A DNA stretch of 64,000 bases from Owenia fusiformis (Eukaryota; Annelida; Polychaeta; Sabellida; Oweniidae), in the NCBI GenBank assembly GCA_903813345.2, contig CAIIXF020000006.1, positions 16,620,348 to 16,684,347 of the forward strand, given 5' to 3'. This document shows, piece after piece, positions 21,324 through 31,682 of the stretch. The position numbers and the translations under genes are program-made. A model generated the notes under the pieces. It was not told the origin of the DNA. It saw nothing but the letters and a program-made list of their open reading frames with translations, and searched no databases. Numbering within the stretch: position 1 is the stretch's first letter; every line of letters starts with the position of its first letter.

Positions 21324-23403
21324 ATATGGTAAACATTTTGATGCGGCCGTGAATTGATATTAGAATAATTAAATATATAATTATTAATATCCAACAGCCC
21401 TCGTTGGTACTGACAAGATAGGATTTAAAATATTACCGATGTGGTAATTTGTTATTCTACCATGTGCATTGAATGAAGAAGATGCAATGTCAGTGGAGAG
21501 ATCAGACCCTTTAGTCAGGACTTTTAGGTACAGAAATGGAATGACCAAATCATCTTGAACATCAGATATATGGGTTTGACTTGACATTGCAGTTTCACTG
21601 AGGGTGGAATTTAGGGAGGGGTACCTGTCAATATGAACTATGTTGTCTCATCAAGTCCATGTATTGATATCACTCCTGAATCATTAACATTGATAATAAC
21701 GTGGTCTGAAACATTGATAATATGTCCATTTGAGCTCTAGTAGATATTGCTTTCATGGATTTATTCTTGTAGAATGTTTTGAAAGCATCAATCAAGGTTA
21801 TATCCTCTCTGTGAAGAATTCTACACTTTTACCCTCATCAGTAAATTCTAGTATTCCTGTATTATCTTAGTCACTGAACTGATATCATGAAGAATTTCTG
21901 ATTTGCTTTTCAATGTTTTCATGTTTTTTTGTTTTGTTTTTTTCCTCTTTTTGCCCTTTGAGAAGTAGCGATCTTTTGTCAAAATTGTTTTTCAGTATTG
22001 ACCCAGATATTAATATTGATGTACTTTTATAAATCATAATACTGTAGTCGTTAATGTACGAATTATTACATAGTCTTTGTTATGGCTCTCCTTTATGTTA
22101 TTGTTAATATGTGGTAATTAACAACTGTACATCTTGAAAGGAGAAACAGATTTGGGATGCAGTAAGCTGGCTATTCATTTTACTCCCTTTAAAACACTAT
22201 TGTTGCTTCAAACCTTTTTTATTTAACTTTTAAAACTGATTTTCAATTACATTATATAATGTTGGGTATTGCTGAACACAATTACAATATTTTACCTTTT
22301 ATGTGCTGAATTGATGTTCATAAAGGATTTGTTTAAAAAACGATGCCATTATCACATGTACAGTACCATTGGTATTAAGGTCAGATGCTGTTGCTGTATG
22401 TATTGCTGCAGTTGTAGGAGTATTCGTGGCAATGTTTGTAGTTGTGGCAGTTGATACGCAGATCAGTGTGTATGGCACTGCAGGAGTATTTGTATCTGTA
22501 GATATACTTGGAGAGAATGAAAAAATATTTTATTTAATTTCACCTCAATTTCGACACTTAAAAGAATAAGGTGGTAAGGTGTTTCTTTTTTGTCGAAAAG
22601 TACACTTATGATTGTATGCTGTGTAAATATATATATCATATATGCTCTATTTTTAACAAGAATTTTATATATTCTGATTTTGGAGGAGATTTTGAATTAA
22701 ATGCAAAAAATAGATGTAGATTTCCAACACATAATGGATAACATATTCAAAAAATTCAAAAATTTATGAAGTAATAATGAAGTTCAGGTTTTATGACAAA
22801 GAAAGGCTACAATATATGAAATTTCATACCATTTAAAAATTTCCATTTGACAAAAAAAGCATATTCATGCTCAGTATTTAAAAAAAATATAAATATGGCC
22901 TTAGATTGTACAAGGTTATAGCTGATTAATACATTATTTTCGTAAATAAGTTTGCATTTAGGGGTGTATTTCCTTTTACCAGTTCAATATTATCCATGTA
23001 GTTCAATTAGATAAAAAATTGAAAAAAAACTTCACATAGAAATGCAAAGCTACTTGGATACAATTTTGTTTACAAGGTTTCACTTAAATACACTAAGTAG
23101 TGAGCATTGCAGAACCTGAAGAGGCTTAATATCATATCAGTGAAAAGGGTTAGTCAAATGAAATCCCTTACCAGAGATCCTCTCTTGGTGTAAACCACAT
23201 AATAAACCACGTATTAAGAGGTAATGTCCCATAACGCCATTTGACCTTGACACGGATACTATTAGCTGTGGTTTCTATCAAGAACATTGATTAGCCATAA
23301 GCAGAAGATGTATTTCTACTTCAAAATACACCAAAATTGTACAGTGTGTAGCTTATTCAATTTTGCATAGTCTATTATGTTTTCATAATTAGTCCATCAT
23401 GGT
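21324..23403. other. AT-rich stretch without a supported gene
   Basis: Read in all frames only short random frames are seen, including a Val-rich one at 22369-22569 of biased composition. Homopolymer and AT-rich runs are common. No inverted or tandem structure beyond simple sequence was found. Confidence 0.4.
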
Positions 23404-23573
23404 AACTTGTATATGAGTCGATGTTTGATTGGACCCCCTTTCTCCTTAATTGCAAGGCATAGTCTAGGTCTCCATTCTGCTATCATGCTATCTGTCTGAC
23501 ACTTTGTGATATTCCCCCATGCTGTCTTTATGGCTATCTTTAACTGGGCTAAATTTTCAAGTGGTTTGCCTCA
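23404..23573 (-). pseudogene. Tc1-like transposase C-terminal fragment
   Basis: The - strand reads KPLENLAQLKIAIKTAWGNI, then SMIAEWRPRLCLAIKEKGGP and IKHR. This matches the tail of Tc1 transposases (--L---L--AW--I-------L--SM--R--AVI---GG-TKY). Only the tail after the last catalytic residue is present. Confidence 0.6.
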
Positions 23574-23593
23574 ATACACCATTTCCTGGAGCA

Positions 23594-23905
23594 TACCCTA
23601 CAATCTGTAGCCACACATCATAGTCTCTTCAGTGCTCCAATGAAACTCATAATGAGTCACGTTCCAATCATCGGGAAACTTGTACTTGGGGTGACAGGTT
23701 GTTGTCTTCCCAGCATAAATGAGCTGTTGAGGTAATAATGAACCAATTCATGCTGCTGTCAAGAAAACTGTGATTTGTTTCTTGTCATCAAGACCTTTTA
23801 CATTGACTTGCTTAATGCCACGCTGAGCCATTGTCCACTGGGCCACAGGTATGAGGGATACTCCACTTTGATCCCAGTTAAATACCAAATTTGGGGGAAT
23901 TTTCA
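23594..23905 (-). pseudogene. pogo/Tigger-type transposase fragment (DDE_1 domain)
   Basis: The - strand reads IPPNLVFNWDQSGVSLIPVA, QWTMAQRGIKQVNVKGLDDK, KQITVFLTAA, then (after an in-frame TGA) LPQQLIYAGKTTTCHPKYKF and HYEFHWSTEETM. NWDQ carries the first catalytic Asp; LIYAGKT--CHP and HWS-E are typical of the jerky/Tigger branch of pogo transposases. The stop and the absence of both ends show a dead fragment. It directly abuts the Tc1 tail on the same strand. Confidence 0.8.
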
Positions 23906-24169
23906 CTCACTTGATGGATGTAATGTAAGAATATTGGTTGACAACAAATCAACGTGCATATTAGAAATGAAAAACAAGAACGAAGGAAACCATTAGTATA
24001 CTTCTCTTGTAGTGGCAGTTAAGATTAACACTTTGATTAGCAGATATGACCCAACACTTTAGGTGCTTGGTTTCATAGTCCATTGATAATGCCAGAAGAG
24101 GTTACTTACTATATACCCAGACATGTTTTACCAGGATTTCCTGTCAGTAGAGCATTTTTTACATTAAAT

Positions 24170-24267
24170 TTTTTCTTCTTTCCTGTTGTCAAATGTATTG
24201 AAACTATCAGACAACAGTTTACCAAGAGATCATGCATCAGAGAGTGTTCTTTGTTTCTTTCTTACAC
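24170..24267 (+). repeat. direct repeat R2, copy a
   Basis: Shares CTGTTGTCAAATGT, CAACAGTT and AGTGTTCTT with 24897-24985, 727 bp away, same orientation. Read on the - strand both give (R)TLSDA-SL--LL-D-F-TFDNR, so the repeat may descend from coding sequence; the family is not recognised. Confidence 0.6.
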
Positions 24268-24896
24268 TTAAGGTACAATTAATTTGTCAAAATCTTCAAA
24301 CTTATTCTTAGACCTTATTCAGCCTTGTCACTCTTTGACAGTTTGTTCTTCACAAACTTTGCAAATGTGTGGTGTCTGCCAGAAAAGAAGGTCTTGATTA
24401 GAAGTTCCAATATCAGGATACCAGAATCTTCCCCAAATTAGTTTGTCCCAATACAAAATTACAGTGGTTATTACAGTGTTGGACAATTTCTGTTAATTTT
24501 GACCGATCCAAAACCTCAGAGAGGAAAAATTGTCACTAGCAGAGGTCACCACACCCCCACACCCCTCTTGAGGGCTACTTCCAAATTTCTGTATTGGGAC
24601 AGGTAGTTTGGCTTTACCCGGTCATTGTCGCACACCAACTGGTTTAGAATATGATTCAATGGAACATATTAAGAATTCTTGGAATATCTTCTATAGACAT
24701 TCTGCAAAGCCTGTAACATGTATCCAGCTATATACATAAGCACTTGTTGCTCATTATCACTAAGGGAACAAAGTTTACCAACACTCTGAATATGAAATCA
24801 CATATGGCAAGTAAAACAGTATATTGTAAAAGGTAGTGTGAAGCATTTTTCATTTTCCTCTGTGCTGTTGTCAAAAATTGTAAATAGTAAATATTT

Positions 24897-24985
24897 CCCC
24901 CTCTTCTGTTGTCAAATGTTGGGAAACAATCAGCCAACAGTTCACTGAGAGAGAATGCATCTGAAAGTGTTCTTGGTTTCTCAGT
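24897..24985 (+). repeat. direct repeat R2, copy b
   Basis: Partner of 24170-24267. On the - strand its translation is open through the whole repeat, unlike copy a, which has a stop. Confidence 0.6.
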
Positions 24986-25449
24986 CAATTGAAAACCTCA
25001 GCGGAGGTTACTAAAATACACATTTTTGGTGTAAAACAGACACATTTGATTATTTTTATTCTGTCCTGTTAAACACCTTATCACTCATAGGGTGATTACC
25101 ACTCCAGTGTCCATGGTAATTAGATATCACTTAAAGACACTGCCATGGGTTTAATTAACATGTTCACACTGCAGTTCTTGTGAGGAGAATATAGCACAAA
25201 CATGCATGCATATTGTCTTTCAAATTCATAGATTTAATAATGACCCACAACTAAACATCTTGTCTAAATAAATAGCCTTATACATGTAATAGCCTCCAAA
25301 TTAATAAAATGGAGCCTAAATATAAGATATTAATATAAAGGTATTAGTTATATAGGTTATATAAGATATCGGGCATGTTTTTATGTGTGTGGTACTTTGT
25401 GCAAATGCTTGTAATTCTAAATTAAAATATATACTCATATTCTATTGAG

Positions 25450-26340
25450 CTTTCTTCACAGCATTCCGTCTCTTAATAATTGGGTTCGCGGTGCTAATTT
25501 CGGGTTGACAGTATAGGAGATGTTCGGACATTGTGGTTAGCAGGCAATTTAATGGATTTCTGATGCTGCACATCCTCCTTTCAAGTTCATTAATATTTTA
25601 TGAGTTAATTCAACCCCTTGCTCTCCCTGGAGTCCCCATTCCGCACTTGAATTTTTGTATCCATGATGTTATATGATCTTCCAAAATATGCTGCTTTGGT
25701 ATTATTTTAATATATTTGGAAACAATGTCCTATATTGTTGCATGTAATTGTCTATGTGATTTTGAATAGTTGGAATGAGTGAAGATTCTATTGTTTCACA
25801 ATGACTTACTGATGTATGGATCAGTGAAAATGCATCATTGATCTTGCATCATTGATCTTGATAGTTTTGTCTTGTCGAATATGCTTTGTCAAGAGCTTTT
25901 TTCTCTACACTAAAATTTTGACCTAAATGTTGTGTTTTCCTGACAACTTTGTTTGCGAAGTCTTCATAGACTTCCTTTTGTAGGTACTTATTACAGTGGT
26001 TTCCTTTTATTCTCTTTCCATGATAGGCAGCTCTTTTTATATTATGTCATTTTAAAACATTATCAAGTTCCGCTGCAACAGGATCAGACTCTGATTTAAG
26101 AACCAAAGGACTCTTTTCCTCTCGAATTTTATCTTTCAAAATTTTATGTGCTTTTCCTCTTTTAATATTTTGTAATGTATTTTGTTGATCAATGATTTTC
26201 CCCCATTTTTTGATATATGTTGCATATGGAGTGTCAGACTTGTTTTGTGCCAGCATGTTATCCATGGCTATTCCTCAGCCAATAATCCTCTCAATGGAAT
26301 TGCATTGACTGATTAAAATATTGTGGTGTCTTAAAACAAT
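25450..26340 (-). pseudogene. multicopy transposon protein relic, copy B
   Basis: On the - strand: KSDTPYATYIKKWGKI, then DPVAAELDNVLK, a stop, HNIKRAAYHGKRIKGNHCNK, YLQKEVYEDF, FSLIHTSVSHCETIE, IQNHIDNYMQQYRTLFPN, then HILEDHITSWIQKFKCGMGT, PGEQGVELTHKILMNL, and finally QPEISTANPIIKRRN. Segment by segment this parallels copy A at 11464-13503. The EDH-x-WI-KF-GMG-GEQG-E--H segment is better kept here and looks like the end of a DDE-type transposase core (Glu in GEQG-E), an inference. Several frameshifts and stops. Confidence 0.6.
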
Positions 26341-26455
26341 ACCTAGCATGATATGAAAATATGGGGGGCAGACATGATTAATTTCAATGTCAAACGTTAA
26401 ATTGAGATTCATAGTCAAATTATAACTCATTGGCAATTACGGCTATCACAAGGTT

Positions 26456-27329
26456 CTAGTTTACCGATCGCTGCGCCCTTGGCAAACCATTGTTTCTCGG
26501 ATTATCTGGGCATTGTTTTATGAGATGCATTTCACTCTTACATATAAAACACATCCGGTTATGCTGACACTCTAAAAATGCATAACCCCATTCGCCGCTA
26601 TTTTGACAAGCAATCTCGTATTTACCCTTGTATCCCCTGGGTTCCCATCCCTGTGGATTGTTGTGAGCTTGGATTGGAAAATGTGTTACTGTCGGATAAC
26701 ACCTCAAGTTTTCGAATTGTGTGCCATAGTTATTTTCGGGGTTCTAATACACTGGCCTGGGAATGTACGTATTTGGTTGCATGAACTCCCAACGATGTGG
26801 CATCAATTGATTAACCGATCCGGAACCTTGAATTACCTGGTTTTGACCTATTTGTTGCAATTTTGCTCAATTCTGTCTAACCTGTTATCCGTATTTTGAT
26901 CAAATGAGGCCTGCTTTACCACATTTAAATTACCTGCGCCTTTCCGACCTTCATAAAAAATTTCATATTTGACTGCCATTTGCATAGCCTCATTTAAAGT
27001 TCCTGGGTCTTTTTCAAAGACGTACCATTCGATTGTCTGGTCATTTAGTGCATCTTTGAAACTTTGAAGTGCCTTCCTTTCCCTTTCTTCGAAGGAAGCG
27101 CTGGGAAAAGCCAGATGTACCAATCGTTTAATGTCATACGCGAGAGCCATAACATCTTCATTCCGCTGGCGTTTTGAGTTTTGAACTGGTTTCTAAACTT
27201 TTCATGTTTATGTTTAGGCTCAAAGCGATCTGTCATTGCGCTCACTAGTTCGGCATAAATGTAACACCCCAAAACTTGCCTTTGAATACCCTCATTAAAT
27301 TGATTAACATGACTGACATCATTCATCAT
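26456..27329 (-). pseudogene. Ty3/gypsy gag with CCHC zinc knuckle
   Basis: Overlapping frames on the - strand follow one gag: AELVSAMTDRFEPKHKHEKF, RNQFKT, then MALAYDIKRLVHLAFPSASF, a helical part ending PGTLNEAMQMAVKYEIFY, and CFICKSEMHLIKQC, a perfect CCHC knuckle (C-x2-C-x4-H-x4-C). The LA--I--L---A-P and DP-TL--A---A--YE pattern is that of gypsy capsids. At least two frameshifts (about 27100 and 26800). It is followed at once by copy B, which probably interrupts pol. The 5' leader, PBS and LTR lie at 27330-27658 and 29336-30241. Confidence 0.75.
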
Positions 27330-27680
27330 TTTGCATGCTCATTTTTTCGACTGTTCCATTAAAATGTAGCCTCTGTTTCAGGGTCTTTGGACGAGCACCT
27401 TGATTTGTAAACCTTTTTAACTCACCACCGTCTACCTGTTTACCATTAGGCGGTTTAAGCAAATTTGTACTTGACAACTTTACAGAAGCATTTCCCGCAA
27501 TTTCAGAATTATCCAGATCAAACGCATAGACAACGGAACCTAATATTATTACACAATTAACTCAGACTCGACTCCCCCAATTTTAGTCGAAATGGAGCAC
27601 CTAATTGCGCCAAATACCATTAATTAACTAGATTGGTAAATTGAACAAAGTTCAATTCAAGACTCCAGATTGATTTTCTT

Positions 27681-27822
27681 GAGTAAAGAGCTGAGTAAGT
27701 AACTGAGTAGGAAGCTGAGTACGTAGATGATTAAGTACTTGAGTAAGTAGCTGAGTAGGTAGCTGAGAAGTAGGTAGCTAAGTAGGTAGCCGAGTAGGTA
27801 TGTAGGTAGGTAGGTAAATAGG
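27681..27822. repeat. GTAG/GAGTAAGTAGCT microsatellite
   Basis: A degenerate tetranucleotide/12-bp array (GAGTAGGTAGCT and variants) over about 140 bp. Confidence 0.85.
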
Positions 27823-27869
27823 AATTTTTGAAGGTATATTTGATGGATCTGCATCGTGGATATTGGCAA

Positions 27870-28985
27870 ATTTGAATTTTAAAATGGCGTAGAATCTAAA
27901 CCGGGAGTCGGATTGAAAGTTGATTTGCAGATTTGGATTCCTGAGAAAATTCTACCCTTAATTCATAACTCTTAAGTTAAATTTGGAGAACTTTTTATAT
28001 TGACCTACTTTTCGGACACCATATCTTAAAAGTAGGTCAAAATACTTTCTGACGGCAAAAGGCTTACACTATTAGCACACTCTTTGCTACCTGTATATAA
28101 AATTTTGAAGCAAATTATTAAAGTGTAATGTCAGAATCGCAAAAATAAGGAAAAACTATGAATTTGACCTAGATTTTGACCTTGGCATTTTGGTGTCCAC
28201 ATTTTGAAGCTAGGTCGCCTTTGAGGTCCCCTTTTTTTATAGGCTTTCATTATGTTGAGCTGTACTCAGTCTATTTCTGGTATTTTACACTTCAAAAAAT
28301 CTTTTTCCCTATTGACATAACATGGGGCACCAAATTTAGCGATTTTTGAGCTTTCAAAATGCCATAACTTCCGATCGGGAAGTCGGATCGAAATTTTGTT
28401 TGCAGATTCGGATTCCTGAGAAAATTCTACCCTTATTTCATAGCTCATAAATTAAATTTGGAGAACTTTTTATTTTGACCTACTTTTCGGACACCCATAT
28501 CTCAAGAATGGGTCAAAATACTTTCTGACGGCAAAAAGCTAACACTATTAGCACACTCTTTTCTACCTGTATACAAAATTTTGAAGAAAATCATTAAAGT
28601 GTAGTGTCAGAATCGCAAAAACAAGGAAAAACTATGAATTTGACCTAGATTTTGACCTAGGCATTTTGGTGTCCAAATTTTAAAACTAGATGGCTTTTGA
28701 GGTCCCCTTCTTTTATAGGAATTCATTATCTTAAGCTGCACTCAGTCTATATCTCGTATTTTACACTTCAAAAAAGTCTTTTTTCCATTGACTTAACATG
28801 GGGCACCAAATTTAGCGATTTTGAGCTTTCAAAACGCCATAACTTCCGAACGGGAAGTCAAATCGGAATTTGGTTTGCAGATTCGGATTCCTGAGAAAAT
28901 TCTACACTTATTTCATAGCTCATATGATAAATTTGGAGAACTTTTTTAGTTTGACCTACTTTCTGGACGCCATATCTCAAAATCG
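27870..28985. repeat. 475-bp tandem repeat, 2.3 copies
   Basis: The marker GGATTCCTGAGAAAATTCTA occurs at 27935, 28410 and 28885, exactly 475 bp apart each time. Copies also share CTTTCTGACGGCAAAA and the TTGACCTA-rich part. Non-coding. Confidence 0.95.
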
Positions 28986-29370
28986 GTAAGAGTAATCAAA
29001 AAACGGATGGCACACTCTCGATTTGTTTTTTTCTAAGCTACATGTTGAAAAAAAGACGAAGGAGTTACCACAAGTAACAACGAAGATAATTGACAGAATG
29101 TTGATTTGACCTAAATTTGACCTAGTTCTTGACCTTTGACCTAGATAAAAATTTGACCTAATTTCCCAGAAACTAGGTTGATGGACTATGTTAGCCATGT
29201 AAGTAGGTTAAAGTAAGTTCTTCTAGTTGCTGAGAAAAAGTGTTCGGAAAGAAAGAAAGAAAGAAAGAATGAATAATAATAATAATAGGAAAACTGGCAA
29301 AAGCAATAGACTCCAGATTTTCAATCTGGAGTCTAATTATGTTTAATTATCAACACTTAAAATTGTTGAA

Positions 29371-29600
29371 CGGCCTATATGGAATCGACTAACCTGTTTT
29401 AGTCAAAATGGAACATGGAATTGCTCTTATACAACCAACATATAATTTCTAACAAGTAATTAGGCTCATAATCGACGATGACTGATATCGTTGTACGGCC
29501 TATATGGAATTGACTATCCTGTTTTAGTCAAAATGGAACACAAAATTGCGCTAACACAACCAAGTAATTTCATTTCATTTCTAACACGTAATTAGTCGAT
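29371..29600. repeat. 125-bp tandem repeat in gypsy leader
   Basis: CGGCCTATATGGAAT occurs at 29371 and 29496; TTTTAGTCAAAATGGAACA follows in both, and a diverged relative lies at about 27579. Part of the LTR-element leader between PBS and gag. Confidence 0.7.
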
Positions 29601-29726
29601 TTTTCTTATATCCACGCCGAATAATTGTAAACACATCAATAATTACTTGGAGGTAACCGTAAAAAGTGTTTTTGACATGAAAGTAATAAATAAAAGCAAA
29701 TCAACCTTGACAAACACACGTTTTAT

Positions 29727-29744
29727 ATCCTGCCGACTGCACCA
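29727..29744 (-). other. candidate primer binding site (tRNA-Ser-like)
   Basis: The - strand reads TGGTGCAGTCGGCAGGAT, complementary to a tRNA ending ATCCTGCCGACTGC-A-CCA. The CCTGCCGACT part is the 3' end of tRNA-Ser; the last bases of the acceptor strand differ from the usual ACG, so the exact tRNA is uncertain. Three bases on, the sequence TGTATTTAATG (...ATACA on the -) can be an LTR end. Confidence 0.45.
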
Positions 29745-29747
29745 AAA

Positions 29748-30241
29748 TGTATTTAATGACCTGCCGTAGGCAGACGTAAGTGGTTGGATAATTAAAGTGT
29801 GTTGGAGAAAGTTAATTATCGGGGAAATGAATTTAGAAAGTAATTAAGGGAGTTTGACTCAAATATGTTGGAATGAAACAACAAAATAGATATAAAAGTT
29901 TATGTAAATCAAAATCTTTTAATGCATACTAAAACTATTTAATACAGAAATGTGTTCACAAACTTACAACAAGACAATACCAGTCATTTAATTCACATGT
30001 ACTCTGCTAACTACTATACCGCCCGATGCTATGTGGAAATATCAAACACATAAACAATATAACAATGAATCAATGCAATTAAAAGAATCAATCAATTCAT
30101 AACTCACCAATACTTCAGTGCACTAACAGGTTCAATATGATATATCCTATTCCTAAATGTGCTCTCTATATATATCCTAAACTATCCTATCCTATAAGTC
30201 TGCTGATTAGCAAGAGAGAAGCGGAAACGCGAAAACCAGCG
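29748..30241 (-). mobile_element. putative LTR remnant of the gypsy element
   Basis: Sequence next to the candidate PBS, starting TGTA on the + strand, with a TATATATA tract near 30165-30180. It is cut at 30241 by the Mutator-like element; I could not prove where the LTR resumes beyond 34775. No second LTR in the window. Confidence 0.35.
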
Positions 30242-30687
30242 GGTGCGAGATGGTCGGCGCTATTTCATATCCGAGATTGCCTGATTAGTTTGATGAAATA
30301 AAGATAGGTGGCGTATTGTATGACATTTGTTTCGTTCAGTACATCTATGGCAACATATCCAAGATTACCTGATTCCATTTCCCCGGGAAAGAGAACTTGC
30401 ATCCGAGATTACCTGATTTCAATACACCAGGAAGAAATCTCATATCATATTATTAAATTGCACCGGGAACTGAAGCTATTATGTAGAATGTATTCTACAA
30501 AATAGTATTGTAAATGTATTCTTTATCTTAGTCCAAACTTAGTTGTTACTAGTTGTTACTCTATTTGAAAGCCCATGCATGTATATACTATTGTTTCATT
30601 ATCTACATTCTCATTTTTATTCTCTTAGTGTATCTCCATTGTCTATGGTACTTATTAAAATAGGGCTTACATTAAAAAAAATAGGGC

Positions 30688-30712
30688 CCACCCCCCCCCC
30701 CCCCCACAGATT
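30688..30712. repeat. poly-C tract
   Basis: A run of about 17 C within the MULE. Confidence 0.9.
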
Positions 30713-31339
30713 TCCATATTGATAGGTACGAATCATGCAATAATCTATGCATTCAGCTTCATGTAATGTACATTGTACTATCATGATCCACAATACTCAT
30801 AAGCAGGTTCCAAATCTTACATTTACTACAAGTACAAGTAATGATAATTTGTGGATATTATGGCAATATTAATTGTTCAGTAGATGATAAACACTTCACT
30901 GTATTATACCTTTAGACAGAGACATATGCATTTGTATTTAAAGCTTGGAATTCCCCGACATTGCTGAGAAAAGAGAATACATGTGGAATTTGTAGAAATT
31001 TCTATTTAAAATGAGTGAGTCTCAATAGAATGGACCAGTAGAGTAAAAATTATCTATCCAGATGCCTTCTGCACATGTATGCCATAACAAATAATTCAGT
31101 AACTATTTCATCTGAAATTGACAATGGAGAACTATGTGTAGTTAAAGAAAAAACACAAAGAAAGATACAGTTTAATATTCATCATTGATCAAGAGAAGCA
31201 AAGGGAACCATTTAATGACAACTTGCCCTCTGCTTTTTCAAGGACTTGGGACCTTCTAGCTAGGCTAGGTAGCATTACAAGCTTGTTGGTGTTTACTAAA
31301 CTTGGAGCATCGCTCTACTGCAACTAGATTGTTACAGTA

Positions 31340-31682
31340 CCCCTTCCTGCAGAGGGGAGTAGCCTTGAAAAAGGCTGTTTGTACCAGACATTTGAACAAA
31401 GTGAAAACTAGGAGGGAGGGGTGGGGCTCATGCATACTCGGAGCAAGTGTTCACTTTAGGGGTGTCTGGGGGGATGGCAGAGTCGAGTAGCCTTGAAAAA
31501 GGCTGTTTGGGGGATGGCTCACACATACTCGGAGCAACAGTGTTCATTTGGGGGATGTCTGAGGGGGATGGCTCACGCATACTCGGAGCAAGTGTTCACT
31601 TTAGGGATGTCTGGGAGGATGGCAGAGGGGAGTAGCCTTGAAAAAGGCTGTTTGGGGGATGTCTGAGGGGGATGGGTCATGT
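31340..31682. repeat. minisatellite
   Basis: Interspersed copies of AGTAGCCTTGAAAAAGGCTG (three) and CATACTCGGAGCAA(G)TGTTCA (three) with GGGGGATGTCTGAGG-type links. It lies directly downstream of the MULE gene stop codon. Confidence 0.85.

Larger units (their letters stand above)
27659..29335. mobile_element. TIR/hairpin element with internal tandem repeats
   Basis: Begins AGACTCCAGATTGA (27659-27672) and ends with its exact inverse (29322-29335). The right end also forms a hairpin, AGACTCCAGAT-TTTC-AATCTGGAGTCT (about 29308-29335). Inside are a GTAG-rich microsatellite, 475-bp tandem repeats, a GAAA/AAT microsatellite and no gene. It is inserted in the leader of the gypsy element. The layout (microsatellite plus tandem core, terminal stem-loop) recalls non-autonomous Helentron/pearl-type elements of invertebrates, but no clear target duplication was seen. 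Confidence 0.6.

Noticed and set aside
22369-22569. Val/Ala-rich + strand frame that looks like a membrane segment
   Set aside because: Biased GT-rich sequence with no start context, no neighbours and no continuation.
30308-30505. + strand frame with repeated YPRLPD-like peptides
   Set aside because: The repeat is the MULE terminal core motif in three copies, not a protein repeat.
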